Shown piece after piece: positions 35,940 to 48,520 of a stretch of 64,000 nucleotides of DNA (within the stretch, counting starts at the first letter, position 1; the number at the start of each line of letters is the position of its first letter). The translations under genes were made by a program, and so were the position numbers. The notes beneath the pieces are model-generated. The model was not told the origin of the DNA and ran no database searches. It worked only from the letters and a program-made list of their open reading frames with translations. The stretch is from Larix kaempferi (lineage: Eukaryota > Streptophyta > Pinopsida > Pinales > Pinaceae). Where the stretch lies: the NCBI GenBank assembly GCA_027924585.1, contig BSBM01001440.1:633501-697500 (forward strand). The letters are read 5' to 3'.

Positions 35940-38630
35940 ATTTAGAAGTTAGGATCTGAGACTTCTAATTCCCTTTTTATCGTTTCTGGAGTTGTCCTTC
36001 ATCAGTGTTAGCTTGTTTTCTATTCCTCATTTTATATTGCCAGAAACATGTGTGAGAGCTGTAAGAAATGGAAAACACAATAGTAACACCATTTCTAGCA
36101 TGCTTGTGTTTGTTGTGAAAGGTTGCCATTTTGGAAGAAATGTCTGTGTTGCTAGAGAAACGCAGGCCCTCAAATATACCAAAATGTTAAAAAAACACTG
36201 AAGAAATTGGGATGAAATAAACAACATAAAATCCCTAAACCCAAAAACTCTTAAAGAAGTAAGATATCATTTCTCACACAATTTGTGAGAGCATATGTGA
36301 GATTGGCTCTGCAACAGTAGACCAAAGTGTAAGAGCTAACAGTAAAGTCTGAGAGAACATTGAGAGAGCATTTTCTTTTGTGTTATTCTGTACACTGTCA
36401 CTGTCACTTTGTTGGTCTCTTGGAGAGATTGGAGGGAAGCATTGTAATCTTGGAGGAGAGTTTGGAAGATATACAGAGGTAGAAATTAGCTAGCACTTAA
36501 CATTATTAAAACTAGAATTAGTAAGGATGCATTGCATCAAATGATATATTTGAGACTAGTATTTTCTGGAAACGGAAGGGTATTCAAATTGAATGAAACA
36601 TTCTGATAATAGAAAGAGCTGCTGCAAAAGAAAGCAGATATGGGGAATTCAAAAGAATCTATTACTTGCAAAACAAAGCAATGATTATCTGTTCTTTCCT
36701 CTTTGGTAGAAATAATTGTCTTATATTACAGCAAGGATACTGAGTACACAGAGAAATCCCTCATAGGGCAAGCTTCCCCTTCCTACCCAAGCAAGAAGGG
36801 AAAGCATCTCCTGTAAGTCACAAATTGAGTTCTTGGGTAGTATGACTCTCAGTTTTTGTTTTTCCTTTTTTCACTGTTAACTTATGAATGCTATGTGAGG
36901 AGATGCTAATTAAATATGTTCCTTGGATAATATGGGAATCTTCTCTAGAAAAGAATGAGCGGGAAAAGGAAGACAGGAAAGCAAGAATTGTTCTAAATGT
37001 ATTGCTTGAATTAATTTCCTGATTCATAGCCATGGATAAAACCATAAGTGTCACATGATGTGGCTACTTGCTACAAGTTGGGTAAAATTGGCATGCATAT
37101 ATAGCTATCCATGATTTGAAGATATTATCAGTTATGTAAAATAGATATTATGTTCACATAAGAGATACATTACATACCTGTCTGAAATGTTTCTGTTCCT
37201 TTATAGGCATGTAAAATTGCTACTGCCACAAAACATTTTGGTACAGAGTTGAAGACTTCCCTATGTAAGACTGGAAGTTAGAAGAACTTTCAACGAAGAT
37301 AAAAGAAGATGGATGGGTGTGGGTTTATGAACACAATCCCTTCCTATTGGTCATGAATCCCTGATAAGCTTTAATTGTTCTGGATTCCCAATTTGGACAA
37401 TCTTGATGACGATTCAAATTGCCAAGGTATTCAGGTGGCCAGTCTTGGGGATATTGTAATGCATAGATTCTTAGCCTTCACAACAATAATCTTAGTCCCA
37501 TATGCATCTGTGCAAAATGTTCTGTACTCGTTAAAAATGGATTCTTAGGGCATCCAAGGGAGGGTGATTATCTGCTAAGGTAGTCTTTTCTTTATAATTA
37601 ACATTTTATTTGAAACTCATTTTATTTGAATTCTGGATTGCAACAGCAACAACTACTTTTCATATGCAAGTTCATTACATTAGTACCTGTTAAGAGAGTT
37701 TCATGCTCCTTACTGCTGAGCACTGTGTTGATGGCTTGCAATCCCTCAATGGCCTCCCAACACCTTCAGTAACTTTAGCTGCCATCAAGGGACCAATAAA
37801 AGCATCACTTTCATATCTTTTTCATCTTAGTTAATATGTGCGTTAGCTCAAAAATTTGGCTTATTTTAATATTCTAAACTGTTTTTTATCAATAAGGTGT
37901 TTGTCTTGGTACGTTTTACAGATAACTTTACCTTATTTGTCTAACATGTCTTCTAAATAAGCACATCATAACTGTGCTAGAGTTTCAGCTGTAAATGGAC
38001 CTGTGGCTACTTCATCTTCTGATTTAAGCCTATGAAGAATTATTTATTGCATTTTGATTTTCTTTTATAGATTTCCTGTGAGCTAAGACATTCGATCTCT
38101 ATAAGTTTTGCATTATATTTGGTCATCTATACCAGAGATATTGCACCGAAAATTTACACACATGCTATCGATTTGTTTCAGAATGTGTAGCTGTTTTCTA
38201 CTATTCCTAGAAAATCTTTGTGCGTTTCATGTAATTTCTTTATTGATTCTGTCATCACTGTTTATTATTTTTTTAGTAAATAACTTTCAGTTTTTACTGT
38301 TCCTATTAACTAAACTTGGCAATACAATGTATTTAAAAAGTGTGAATTCATCTGTCTGATATGAAATACCAATAGATAGAAAGTTGATGGATCTATTGAT
38401 TTTAATCTTTGCTATTAGTGTACTACCAGGTATGTCATTGAATGCAAATTCATAGTATCCTAACATGGACATGTACATTAGATATGTCTTTTTCTTTTGG
38501 TTCTATTTGAAAAATTACTGTATCCTGATTCAATGTGTGGAGAACTTGATTGTTGAAAAAATTGGAGTTCAAATTGTGCTTTTTCATTAGACCAAGTCAG
38601 TGATTGGAGTTCTTTAGATCAAACTACTAA
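35940..38630. other. Gene-free stretch
   Basis: About 2.7 kb of AT-rich sequence with only short frames on both strands and no recognisable domain or repeat. Confidence 0.35.
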
Positions 38631-38647
38631 GTTTGCAACTTTGTGGT

Positions 38648-40430
38648 TGCAGTTTCCTCTTTTGTCTAAGAGGAAACTGGAGGAGATGGACATGAAAAAT
38701 GAAGTCATCTCACACAAAAGGAAGTTCATCCACCTAAGTTCCCTCTTTGTGGTTGCAGTTTCCTCTTTTGTCTAAGAGTCTTGAAAAATGATCTATGCTG
38801 GTTGAGTTAAAAGTTAAAACTGTAATAGTTAACTTTCATAACAAATCATAAGGTGTTCATACAAGAATGTTTCACAGAAACATTTTCAAGGTGAAATATT
38901 CCGCAAGGATGAAATGGCCCAAAACAGGGGAAAAATCTTGTAAAATGGTGTCGGTGCAAAAGAGGGTTATGGCAGTTTAAGAATGAGATATTTTCTAGAG
39001 GAATCAGATGAAAGTCTACCTTCAAAGAGAAGGTTATGCTAGTTAGATGGAGCATTGAGAAATGTCCTAGATTTGGAGTTGCACTGCTCAGACGAAACCC
39101 CCTACCCTTTCCAAAAACAAAAGTTATGTAATGTTGTAATCATACTTTAGTTGTTGAATCTAATTATTTTCGAAGTACTGTTTTTTAAAATGTAGGATTT
39201 AGTGTTCAGGAAAGGATTTTGGGATAATAACACTCAAAATATATATATCTATATATATATATGAGAGTCCTAATTAGGTTCATGATGTGTGCAAGTATTG
39301 GACGTTAGGGGTGCAACTACATAAGTAAAAAATGAGGACGTTTCCTCGTATGATATGTATGAGTATTGACTCCATTAATGAAGAATATATTTCCTCTGTT
39401 ATTTGTCTCGTGTATCTTTGTTTTCCTAAGATTATCTCCATATAAAATGCCATCAAATTATTTAAATGCAAGCAAAATGTGGCACTTGGATTTAAAGCAA
39501 CTTGATTTGATGTCTTCAATTCCATCTGAGAACGCTTTAAAAGAGCATAGAAGAACAATATCAGTAAGCATCATGGCATTCAAGATATTAACTCTGTGCT
39601 GTGAAATAAACTTTAATTGCATAATAGCATTTTACACCAGGGCATTTTTGGTACAGACTCTTGAGTGAGAAAGATTGGTTGTCTTCCAATTTTAGATTAT
39701 GGACTATTCTAAATTTGCTGTGATATGCAGTGATGGTTTTGGCTTTGGGAAGGTAGATCATAGCAACAAATATTTATGAGTGATATCTTGGCCGTTCAAT
39801 TCGAAACACAGATATAATGCCATAGACTACTTGTCATATTTTTAAAAAAGATGATATAGTATCACTGTAGATGTTTTATTAAATTTTAGAGGATGACTAG
39901 TAGGATGGTGATGCTGTTATGGATTCGCAGAAACTCATCTCAATGGTGAGCATCAGTCTTATAATATTTTCAGGATTGTTCTGTTGAATGCCATATATGG
40001 ACCATCATATGGTTGGTCCAGTTCATGTTCATTTTTCAAGACGCTTAGACAAAAGAGGAAACTGCAACCACAAAGAGGAAACTTAGTAATCCAGTTCAGT
40101 CCAACAGGCAAGGGAAGAATGTCACATGAGATAATAGGTGAGGCCCTGAAGGTTTACACTTTTCGTTGGTTACCTGAAATTTCAAAGGATCATGACCATA
40201 GCGGTGCTTTAAAAAATGAAAATGGGTCAATTTCAAATGATGTGGAGACAATAGCAAAACATAGACGGCTTGTTGAAACAATTGTGAGCATATTACCACC
40301 AGAAAAAGGATCTGCTTCCTGCAATTTTCTGCTAAAGTTATTGAAGGCTGCTACTATACCGGGAGAAGAAAATTCATCTGAAATGGAACTTGCTACTATA
40401 CCAGTGATTTTGTTAGCGTTCATTGAATAA
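38648..40430 (+). pseudogene. BTB/POZ-NPH3 family gene relic
   Basis: Two pieces of a plant NPH3/RPT2-type gene, whose products act as substrate adaptors in blue-light and auxin signalling. At 38652, after the acceptor tttgtggttgcag, the frame reads FPLLSKRKLEEMD, matching the BTB segment HKFPLLSKS. A second copy of the same exon start lies near 38752 (FPLLSKSLEK, then stop). At 40120-40430 is the NPH3 domain: IGEALKVYTFRWLPEIS, KHRRLVETIVSILPPEKG, SCNFLLKLLKAA and EMELA. After that the frame leaves the family and stops at 40430, where the GC-rich repeat begins. Most of the gene is missing, so it is dead. A 36-base piece at 40045-40080 is the reverse complement of the 38650/38750 exon start. 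Confidence 0.65.
39236..39264. repeat. AT dinucleotide microsatellite
   Basis: Run of atatatat with single interruptions; no coding role. Confidence 0.8.
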
Positions 40431-40449
40431 AGCACTTGTTTCAAGATGG

Positions 40450-41420
40450 AAGAGTCTATCCATTTCGGATTATGAGCTATACCTGGATCCAGAGTTTCTG
40501 GTTTGGGAATTATGAGCTTTCTCGGGCGCTGCTCTCCACGCAATCGGAGCTTGCAGGAATGCAGGGATGTTTGCATAGGAACAGGGGAGAGGAGATGGGG
40601 AGGCGGGAGCAATTGCTGGTTCGAATCGGTCGAACGTGAGGTTTGTAGTCCCATTAATGCATGGATGGGATGTCGAGGGGAGGAGGAGCTCGTCTGGACG
40701 GGGGATGAGGATTGGCAGCCCGTGGATCCCGGGATATCGTGTGGGACCGGGTCCCGTCATGGGGAGGAGGGAGACCACCGGAGAAAGGTGACGGAGGGGC
40801 CCGACATCGGGGCGCCGTTGATGGGTGGGGATGGAGGAGACGGACGTTTGGAAAAAACGTCGAATGGTTAGACTCTCCCAGCTCCGTGATGGTTTGCATG
40901 GAGAACGATGGTAGGGGAGAATGACCACTGATGGTCCGCAACCCATACCCATGCGGCATCCCATATCGCTTGTCATGGATCATATCACAACAGTCAACTC
41001 CAAAATCCATGCATGGCTTTACATACATGCCATGCATATTGTCGACGAGAACCGGTGACTGTATTTTTCGGCCAAGCTGCTATCCGCCGGGGCCTCACTG
41101 CTCCACGCAAGATCACCAAGATCACTCCCACGTCAAGTGCATTGATGTGCAGCGTACATTGGAACTCATCCACGATCCAATCCAGACAATCAACCGATAT
41201 GGGTGCAGGATTTGGGTGGATCTTGCCCGGTGGATTCGCTGTAGGATTTGAACTGCAAGACCATCACGTTAATCCAAACTCATAATTAATGCCGAATTTG
41301 AACCTGTTTATGCCGGATTTGAACCTGCAAGAACCTGTTTTCCTGCACTCGCACCGGTTTCTATAGCCATTGCACCGCAGATCGGACTTGTTTCTCTACA
41401 GAGCGCAGCCCAGATTTCAG
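40450..41420 (+). repeat. GC-rich dispersed repeat, copy B, with GC-rich extension
   Basis: Bases 40480-40900 match copy A (8150-8690) in reverse orientation, including cctggatcc, gaacaggggagaggagatgg, gttcgaatcggtcgaacgtg and gtggatcccgggatatc. Differences are many single bases and small indels, so the copies are old. GC-rich sequence continues to about 41420 with no matching part in copy A. It contains ggatttgaactg and ggatttgaacctg words. Copy B directly abuts the point where the NPH3 relic loses homology, so its insertion may have truncated that gene. Confidence 0.7.
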
Positions 41421-43520
41421 GTTCATTCTCACCCACGGATTCAGTGCTTCCTTGATTCTCTGCTCGGTTTCTTCCATGCAATCTTCTACGTTAAAACAGT
41501 TGGATTATTTTTTATCTGCTACGTCTGAATCTTCCCTTTTTCGCTATCTAAAACCTTTTTTTGTTGGTATATGAAGGTCTCTGATCTTTAGTTGTGGAGA
41601 TCTTGTGTCTGTTTTTTCTTTTTAAATGGGAAGTGCTTCAAAACCATGCCCCAAGCACTTGCAACACAGAGCGGACTTTGTTCATCTTGGGTGTCAGGTC
41701 TGAGGGGTAGTTATCTTGCCAAATTCGTCTAGGGCTGGCACATGGTGGTGCAAACCATAGTGATATTCGAGCCCTGGTGGATCACTTAACCCGCCATTGA
41801 CCTTGCCAGTGAACTAATGCCTATGAAAATCACCTAGTTTTAATTTCAATACAGGTTTATCTGTTTCAAATTTTGGAAAACTATGAGGATTTTTTATATG
41901 CAGTGTGGTCGTTGTTTCCAGCCTCTAAAAAGTAGCTTAGTTTAAGTTCATTTTGGCTTATAAAGATATATATTTAGTCTTTTATAGGACAGTAACTCTT
42001 CCATTAACCACACACATCGGGTAGTTCCTTACACCCATGGGTAGGGATGTACTACCAAGCCTATAGCTCACCCCCGGTTGTGCCGATAGTAGCCTAATCC
42101 TCCTTCTTTTCATGTTTTTTCTTTGATGCTTGTACAAAAGAAGAAGGGAGTTATTTAAAAGCACCTAACCGAGATCAGTTAGGTAGGCCGCATTACCATA
42201 AAATTAAATAAAATTGTTCTGTTAGGTAGGTTTGTCATGTTCTACGAAGAAAAATATGCTAGGTTATCACTTGCTCATTTTGTACAAAACATCTGGTGGT
42301 TCCTCCTTATCTGTTATATTATCCTTGAAGTCGTGGTCCGTATTTGCCAGTAATTGTTTTGCATCTTTTAATGTTTCTGAATCTTTTTGAATGTTTTTGA
42401 ATGTTTTATTTTAGGTATCTAGTGGAGGATTGGGTTGTTAATTTAGGCCATATGTTGATTTCTTCTGAGTATTTGTGATATTGTTTATTTTTTCCCTAAG
42501 CCCTAAACAATCAACTAATCTATGGTCAGTGTAGATCATCTTGCTTTGTTGTTCTTTCAAGCCCAAGATCTGAAGGTTAGTTTAGGTCATGTGTTTTGTT
42601 TATTACTTTGTGCAAACGAAAAGATAAAAAAATTGCAGGCTGGTGTTAAAGTTCTGAATATGCTAATTATGGTCAAATTAAATCATTTTTAAATCTTTTG
42701 GAAAAAGAAAATTGCTTTGTGGCCCTTTTCTTTTGAACTCATAAATTCACGTATCCTCAAGTAAAATTAGGTCAATTTATGTTTTCGGAATTCTAGATAT
42801 CTTTTGTTTTTAGCCTTCTATGCATTATTTTACATGACAATGTCCATGATGCTTTGCTACAGAACAGGGAAACTGTGCTGCATAGTTTCCTCCATTGACG
42901 GAGATTTGTATATTGTACCAATTTTGGAAAAAAATGTGATATATGAAGTTCATCTTAAATTGTTTCTACTGTGACAAGAAATTTAAGAATTTTTGAAGAA
43001 CTCTCACAGCTGATATTCTTTTGCCAGAGCAAGAATTACATTTTATATAACCAATTATTTTAATTTATAAGAACACATCACAAAATATCTTAATTTAAAT
43101 AAGAACGCATCATATGATCGAGACAAGGAGTTACATTTCATGTAGCCACCTATCTTTTAATTTAAATGACAATAATTCAAACGTTCTCTTGAATAACAAG
43201 ATTATTATTTTTATTTTTATTTCTGTATGGAGTCTTTTACATTATTACATTTTTTGAAGTTTTAAGATTTTGTAAATAAATTTAATTAACTGTTTTGAAA
43301 ATAAGGTTAAATTTTATTATTTTAGTAAAGTTAATGATTGTGTATATACAATTTAATTAATAGTTTTGAAAATAAGGTTATATTTATTATTTTGGTAAAG
43401 TTTATGATTGCATGAGTTTGGGATAGGAAACACGGATTGGGACTTTGCTATAATTTATTGATTGAATTCATGCCATAATCCTTTGATAGAAATTTTGTAT
43501 TGAATTAACTTTCAACTATA
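41421..43520. other. Gene-free stretch
   Basis: No coding sequence recognised. Two related 60-bp AT-rich stretches near 43310-43330 and 43360-43400 (aaaataaggtta...) show a local duplication. The region may include the promoter and first intron of gene B. Confidence 0.3.
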
Positions 43521-43525
43521 ACTAT

Positions 43526-43645
43526 AATTATAATTATAATTAAGATGTAAACTTGAAAAATTATGACTGTAAAAATAGAAAGCATCCCCACTTATATCTT
43601 CTTCCCAGCTTGTTGTAGCCAAAAAGGAGCTCTAACAGATTGAAA
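43526..43645. repeat. 120-bp direct repeat, left copy
   Basis: Matches 50513-50632 with about five differences, in the same orientation, 6,987 bp away. It includes the words cttcccagcttgttgtagcc and aaaaaggagctctaacagat. The pair brackets gene B and the LINE-like insertion. Confidence 0.9.
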
Positions 43646-44059
43646 TACAATTTCATGATTGGTTATTCGTTAAGGCCAACTCGACTCCTCTTCAATGAAT
43701 GATTTCCTGAAACTGAATGTTCGAATTTGCCATAATGAATTTGTTCCATTTCAACCATCTTCTTTTCAAATGGATTATTAATGTAATGGATCGCCATATC
43801 TGCAAGATGGATTCTTAAAAACCATTCTTGTGTGTGATTTCTTAGGTTTGCAATTGTGATATTTACAAGTTTCTATGAATGCAATATATCAGTTGACTTA
43901 TTTCTTTTTCTCAGCATTACATACAATGTGTGGCATAATGAATTGTTTAACTACTGAAAGATTCTTTTCATGTAAAGCTTTGTTTATTTACTAAGATAAT
44001 TTCAATTGAGTTCTAACATTTTTGTTGTTTACATATTCATTTACAGGAAATTGAGAAAA

Positions 44060-45696
44060 ATGGAGGAAAGTGGACATGAATGGGATGTTGTAGTTAACGG
44101 TACAAAACAGATTTTTTATTGCTTAGTTGGTGATTGCAACGGCACCTTAACAAGATCCAAATTATGTGGCCTAAATCACCATCCTGCTAAAATACATAAT
44201 CTCCCACCAATTCCCCAATGTCCAAGAGGGAGAGAAAGGGATATCAATGCAAAACGCAATGTAAAATCACCAAATAAGATTTTAAGACAGAACCAAAAGA
44301 TCAAATATGATGTGGATGTAAGGTTGTGTCGCGCACGTAGGCAAGCATATAAAAGATTTGTTAATGAAGAAATTATTTCTGCAGTGAGTATTTGTTAGCA
44401 TTTTGTTTATGTGTGTTTTAATAATTTGAATATATTACCACATATTAAATTAATTGCAATTTTTTTGCAGTCACTTTCTACAGAAGATGATCTCAATGAT
44501 GCCTCAAAACAGAGAATTCAAGAGAAAATGCAACGATGGGATCAAATTCTACCTCGTAGACGGATGGACACAACTAACCGAATACAAATTGCTTTGCAGC
44601 ACAAAGGAGGAGGGATTGGGGAAACTACTAGTAACAATGAGTACACAGTTGAGTCCTTTTTTATGTGCATTTATTTTGAATACATTTTAACATAAGATTA
44701 TATTTTTTATTATCAATTGCATATTGATTTCTAATTTTTATTTGTGTGCCTATCCTAATCAACAAGATTTAGTAGAGAGATCTCCACAAAGTTTGGTTGC
44801 TAGTTCTAGTGGCTCGCAAATCCAACCAACATCAAGTTTTGAACCATTGCGATGCTCACCTAGGTTTCAAGGGGTTTTGGGTGAAGTATGTTTTGTTTCC
44901 TTACTACCTCCTTCACAACATTAACATATATATATTATTATACTCTAATAGGATGAGAGGAAGAAAAAATGATATTAAATTGTTCAAATTTTCTTTATTA
45001 TTTTTCATTATATAAATTTTATTTTAACTTATTCCTTTTAATTATTTGTATTGCAGGTTTTGCTTTTGAAACCGTTAGAATCATGTCGAACCCCTGAACA
45101 TGGTCAAAATCTTGAGACAAATGTAAATGAAATGGATCAAGTATGTATTTTTTTTTAAAATTAGTAATTAAAATTTACAATTAATTTAGTTTGAGTTGTA
45201 TACTTATACCAATTTATAATCATATGTCTAGGATAAAGAATGTAAGTCGCCCCAAAGCCTTCTACATACAAATGATGGTGAGCATGTGACAGCTCTTTTA
45301 GAAATCCACCAAAAATCACCTTCTCTTTAGCCATTACGACGTTCTCCTTGGTTTCAAAGAAATTTGGGATTAGTAAGTTTATATCATATACTACAGCTCA
45401 TAATAGCATTGACATATAACTTATTAAACTTTATAATCACATAGCTCTTGAATGCATTGTGTTCTCCCCATATTTTCATAATATGATGAAAATATTCATA
45501 TTTGTTGTTTATGATGTAACATAAAACAAAAAAGGTGAATGATGCGAAAAGAACAAAAATCACGCCCAAAGACTTGAAAGCACATGGGTTCAAGTCACGA
45601 AAACAATACATAGAACATGTATGTTCTACTAGTATTGCTGTCACCAAACCCACTAGGTTTGTCACCTTGAATTCAAAAACAATGCGTCATGGTTAA
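44060..45696 (+). CDS. Gene B: divergent paralogue of gene A, with a premature stop
   Basis: Same plan as gene A. The first coding exon is 44060-44383, after an acceptor at 44046 (so a 5' UTR intron exists). Then 44471-44647, 44778-44885, 45057-45140, 45232-45372 and 45535-45696. All joins are phase 0 with GT-AG borders, though the last acceptor (aaaaaag) is poor. The N-terminus QIFYCLVGDCNG...H...H aligns with gene A's IFCCLASECNG finger (C-x4-C-x13-H-x5-H, or x14 and x4). A basic region ending in EEIISA matches EIKKA of gene A, both exactly at the first splice site. The C-terminus (KRTKITPKDLK) resembles gene A's KWTFLTPNKTK. Exons 3 and 5 repeat each other (RSPQSL...PLRCSPRFQ and KSPQSL...PLRRSPWFQ). 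In exon 5 the codon at 45328-45330 is TAG where exon 3 has GAA, so the product ends at about 263 residues unless skipped or edited. Confidence 0.6.
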
Positions 45697-45764
45697 GTAA
45701 CTTGTTCCACAAGTTTACGAATTTTGTTAGTGTTTTGATTAAATAGGGGTTCCCTTTTGTAATG

Positions 45765-45932
45765 AATATTATATTTTTGAATGAATATTATATCTCTTGA
45801 AAAATATATTTTAAAAGATTTGCTTTAGTAGTCCTTCTTGGATGTAATCAATATTATATTTTGAGTGAATATTATATCTCTTGAAAAATATATTTTAAAA
45901 GAGTTGCTTCTAGTAGTGCTTCTTGGATAATT
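45765..45932. repeat. 84-bp tandem duplication
   Basis: The word gaatattatatctcttgaaa recurs with an 84-bp offset (45783 and 45867), followed by matching sequence to cttcttggat. It lies just after gene B. Confidence 0.85.
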
Positions 45933-45941
45933 CAAGTATTC

Positions 45942-46057
45942 AATGGTGGTTGTAAACTGGATGAATGACCAACTTACAATGAAAAACCAATTTTTACCCA
46001 ATGGTGGTTGTAAACTGGATGAATGGCCAACTTACAATGAAAAACCAATTTTTACCT
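45942..46057. repeat. 58-bp tandem duplication
   Basis: Copies start at 45942 and 46000 and differ at two bases (aatggtggttgtaaactgga...). The second copy opens a short frame to 46312 that I consider random. Confidence 0.95.
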
Positions 46058-46059
46058 AC

Positions 46060-47555
46060 ATTGTTTGAAAATGTTAAAAATATGCCATTGCACCATTTAA
46101 ATATGCACATGAATGCACGTGTTTTGAGTATCGAGCATGCACAATATGGTGAAAACTTTCATTATATGACAATGAAACATATAATAATGTGGTTGTGGGT
46201 TCGCATTTGCGGTCATGTGTGTTTCCATCTGGTTGTTATTTGTGCCTGGGTTAGAAGGCTTATAAGATACTTTATTAACAGAATTCTAAGATTTCTAAAA
46301 CGTTCTCTCTAATTAAAAATAATTTTACAGCATAAAGATATATCTAACTTATATTGAATATATTATATGATATTTCACTCGTGACATTAATTATCTTGTT
46401 CAATTTCTGGGTGGACATAAAAGGATTGCAATACACTTTACATTGAAAAGTAAATTATATGTTTTCTTTGACACTTTCCTTATCATATTAATAACCTATC
46501 TTGCAAACTTTTCATAAAATTTCAATGTTTTTTTCTCAAATTATTGTAAAAAAATTTAAAAATAATATTTCTTATTAATTTAATAATTAAGTGGATTAAT
46601 TTACTTTAAAGTTTAAATTATTTTGTTAGCTCGATCTAAATACATTATTACATAAAAAAATATGATAAGAATCAAATTGTTACTCTCTAAACAAAGTTGT
46701 TACAAACTCGCATTCAAGTGATTCCTCCCTTTTAAATGAATCATTATTCCTCCCTTTTAAATGAATAATTTCATATTTCATATTTCATATTTATGATTAT
46801 TTTATATGATCCTCTCCCTTTATATGAATACATTATAAACTTACTCTCTAAATATTATGGTTTTAAAAAATTGCTTTTGTCAATTTTAGATCATTATACT
46901 ATTACAAATAAGAAAAAGGAAATGATGGGAATCAAATTATTACTCTCTAAACAAAACAAAAGATTTTAAAAAAAGATTTTTAAATAGAAGGTGTGATGGT
47001 GTTTTCATCTCAACAATATCACTATGATTCATTCAATCCACAATTACATTTTCAATGATATATGATAATATCCATACATTTAAATTGGATGTTAGAGTTT
47101 ATGCAACACACATGCTTATGACTATATACAAATACATTTTCAATTAAATATGTCGATATCTATGCATTTAAATTGGTGTCAAAGGTTATGCAACTCACAT
47201 GCCTATGACTTTATTATTGATTTTTTATTTGCATACCATTTATATTTGCTTGACACTTCAATTTAAAGGAAAATAGTCATGCTTACTTATCACTTTCCAT
47301 CTATTAATCCTCTCACTTTTCAGCTATTGGTTTGTGTTCCTTTATAGGGCAATCGCTAGTATAGAATATCTTAAGAAACCATTACAATCCCTATCTATGT
47401 ATAATAACTATAAAAAGATGTACAAAGTCTAAACCAGGATTTCATAATAACCATAATAAATAAAATATAAGTTAACATTTATTAAAATAATTAATAAATT
47501 TTAATTTTAATTAATATAATAAAGTTTTAATGATTTTTTAATTAATATTTTTATC
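46060..47555. other. Very AT-rich, gene-free stretch
   Basis: No gene. Local near-repeats include gggaatcaaattattactctctaaacaaa (46925, compare 46667) and tcctcccttttaaatgaat (46724, 46747). Nothing further. Confidence 0.35.
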
Positions 47556-47562
47556 TTGATTG

Positions 47563-47690
47563 ATATATTATATAAGTCTAATTAAAAAGAAATACATATA
47601 TTATATAAGTCTAATTAAAAAGAAATACATATATTATATAAGTCTAATTAAAAATAAATACATATATTATATAAGTCTAATTTAAAATAG
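47563..47690. repeat. 33-bp AT-rich tandem repeat, about 4 copies
   Basis: Units beginning near 47565, 47598, 47631 and 47664 share atattatataagtctaatt. The last copy is diverged. Confidence 0.9.
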
Positions 47691-48520
47691 CCAATTAAAA
47701 TCAATACAATGGCTTTATTATATTAAGTTAATTTTTTTTCCAAATAAAAATAAATGCAATGAGTTTAGAAAAGCTTTATACAATGCAAAATCAACTATAC
47801 TAAAACTCAAAAACAATTCATTCAAACTTGAACGAACTCTTTGTTGTTAGAACAAATAGGGACCATCTTTAAAATGCCAAACACTCACTTATTACTCTTG
47901 GTTAGGGCTTATAAAACAAGATCAAGTTAAATGATCTTTCACAAAGTGCTAAATACTCAGTTATTACTCTTGGTTAAGGCTTCTAAAACAAGATCAAGTT
48001 CAATTATCTTTTTCTAGACTTTGAATTTTATTAAACTCTTTAGAATAAAGGTTGACTTTTGGATGCGTATACCTTTAACATCCACCCATAATGTCACATG
48101 ACTCTTCAATTGTTGTGCTTCAAAATATGACAGCCCACTATTGAATGGGGTATTTGAGGGCTTTCTTTTCTCTTTTCAAACTCCCCAATCTAAGTTCACT
48201 AGATGGTGGGAATTTCCTTGTTTAGTTCCTAGTTGTTATAATCCCTTTCTCATTTTATGTTATTATTAACTGCTCTAATCACCAAACTTCTATTTTCTCT
48301 TTTAACCTTCAATCTATATATACATTGTCACTATACCAGCATAGATCCATCTTAACTCTGGCTTTGAAGGATCAAATCTCATGAGGTGCAATCCGTAATA
48401 GTTCATAAATACCCCTGAGTGTAAGCAATGTATATATGTTTCCTTTACTTAATTGTACCTTGCAATTACCCAATTATTTATTAATTTATAATTATTACAC
48501 AACTAATATCTAACTCATTA

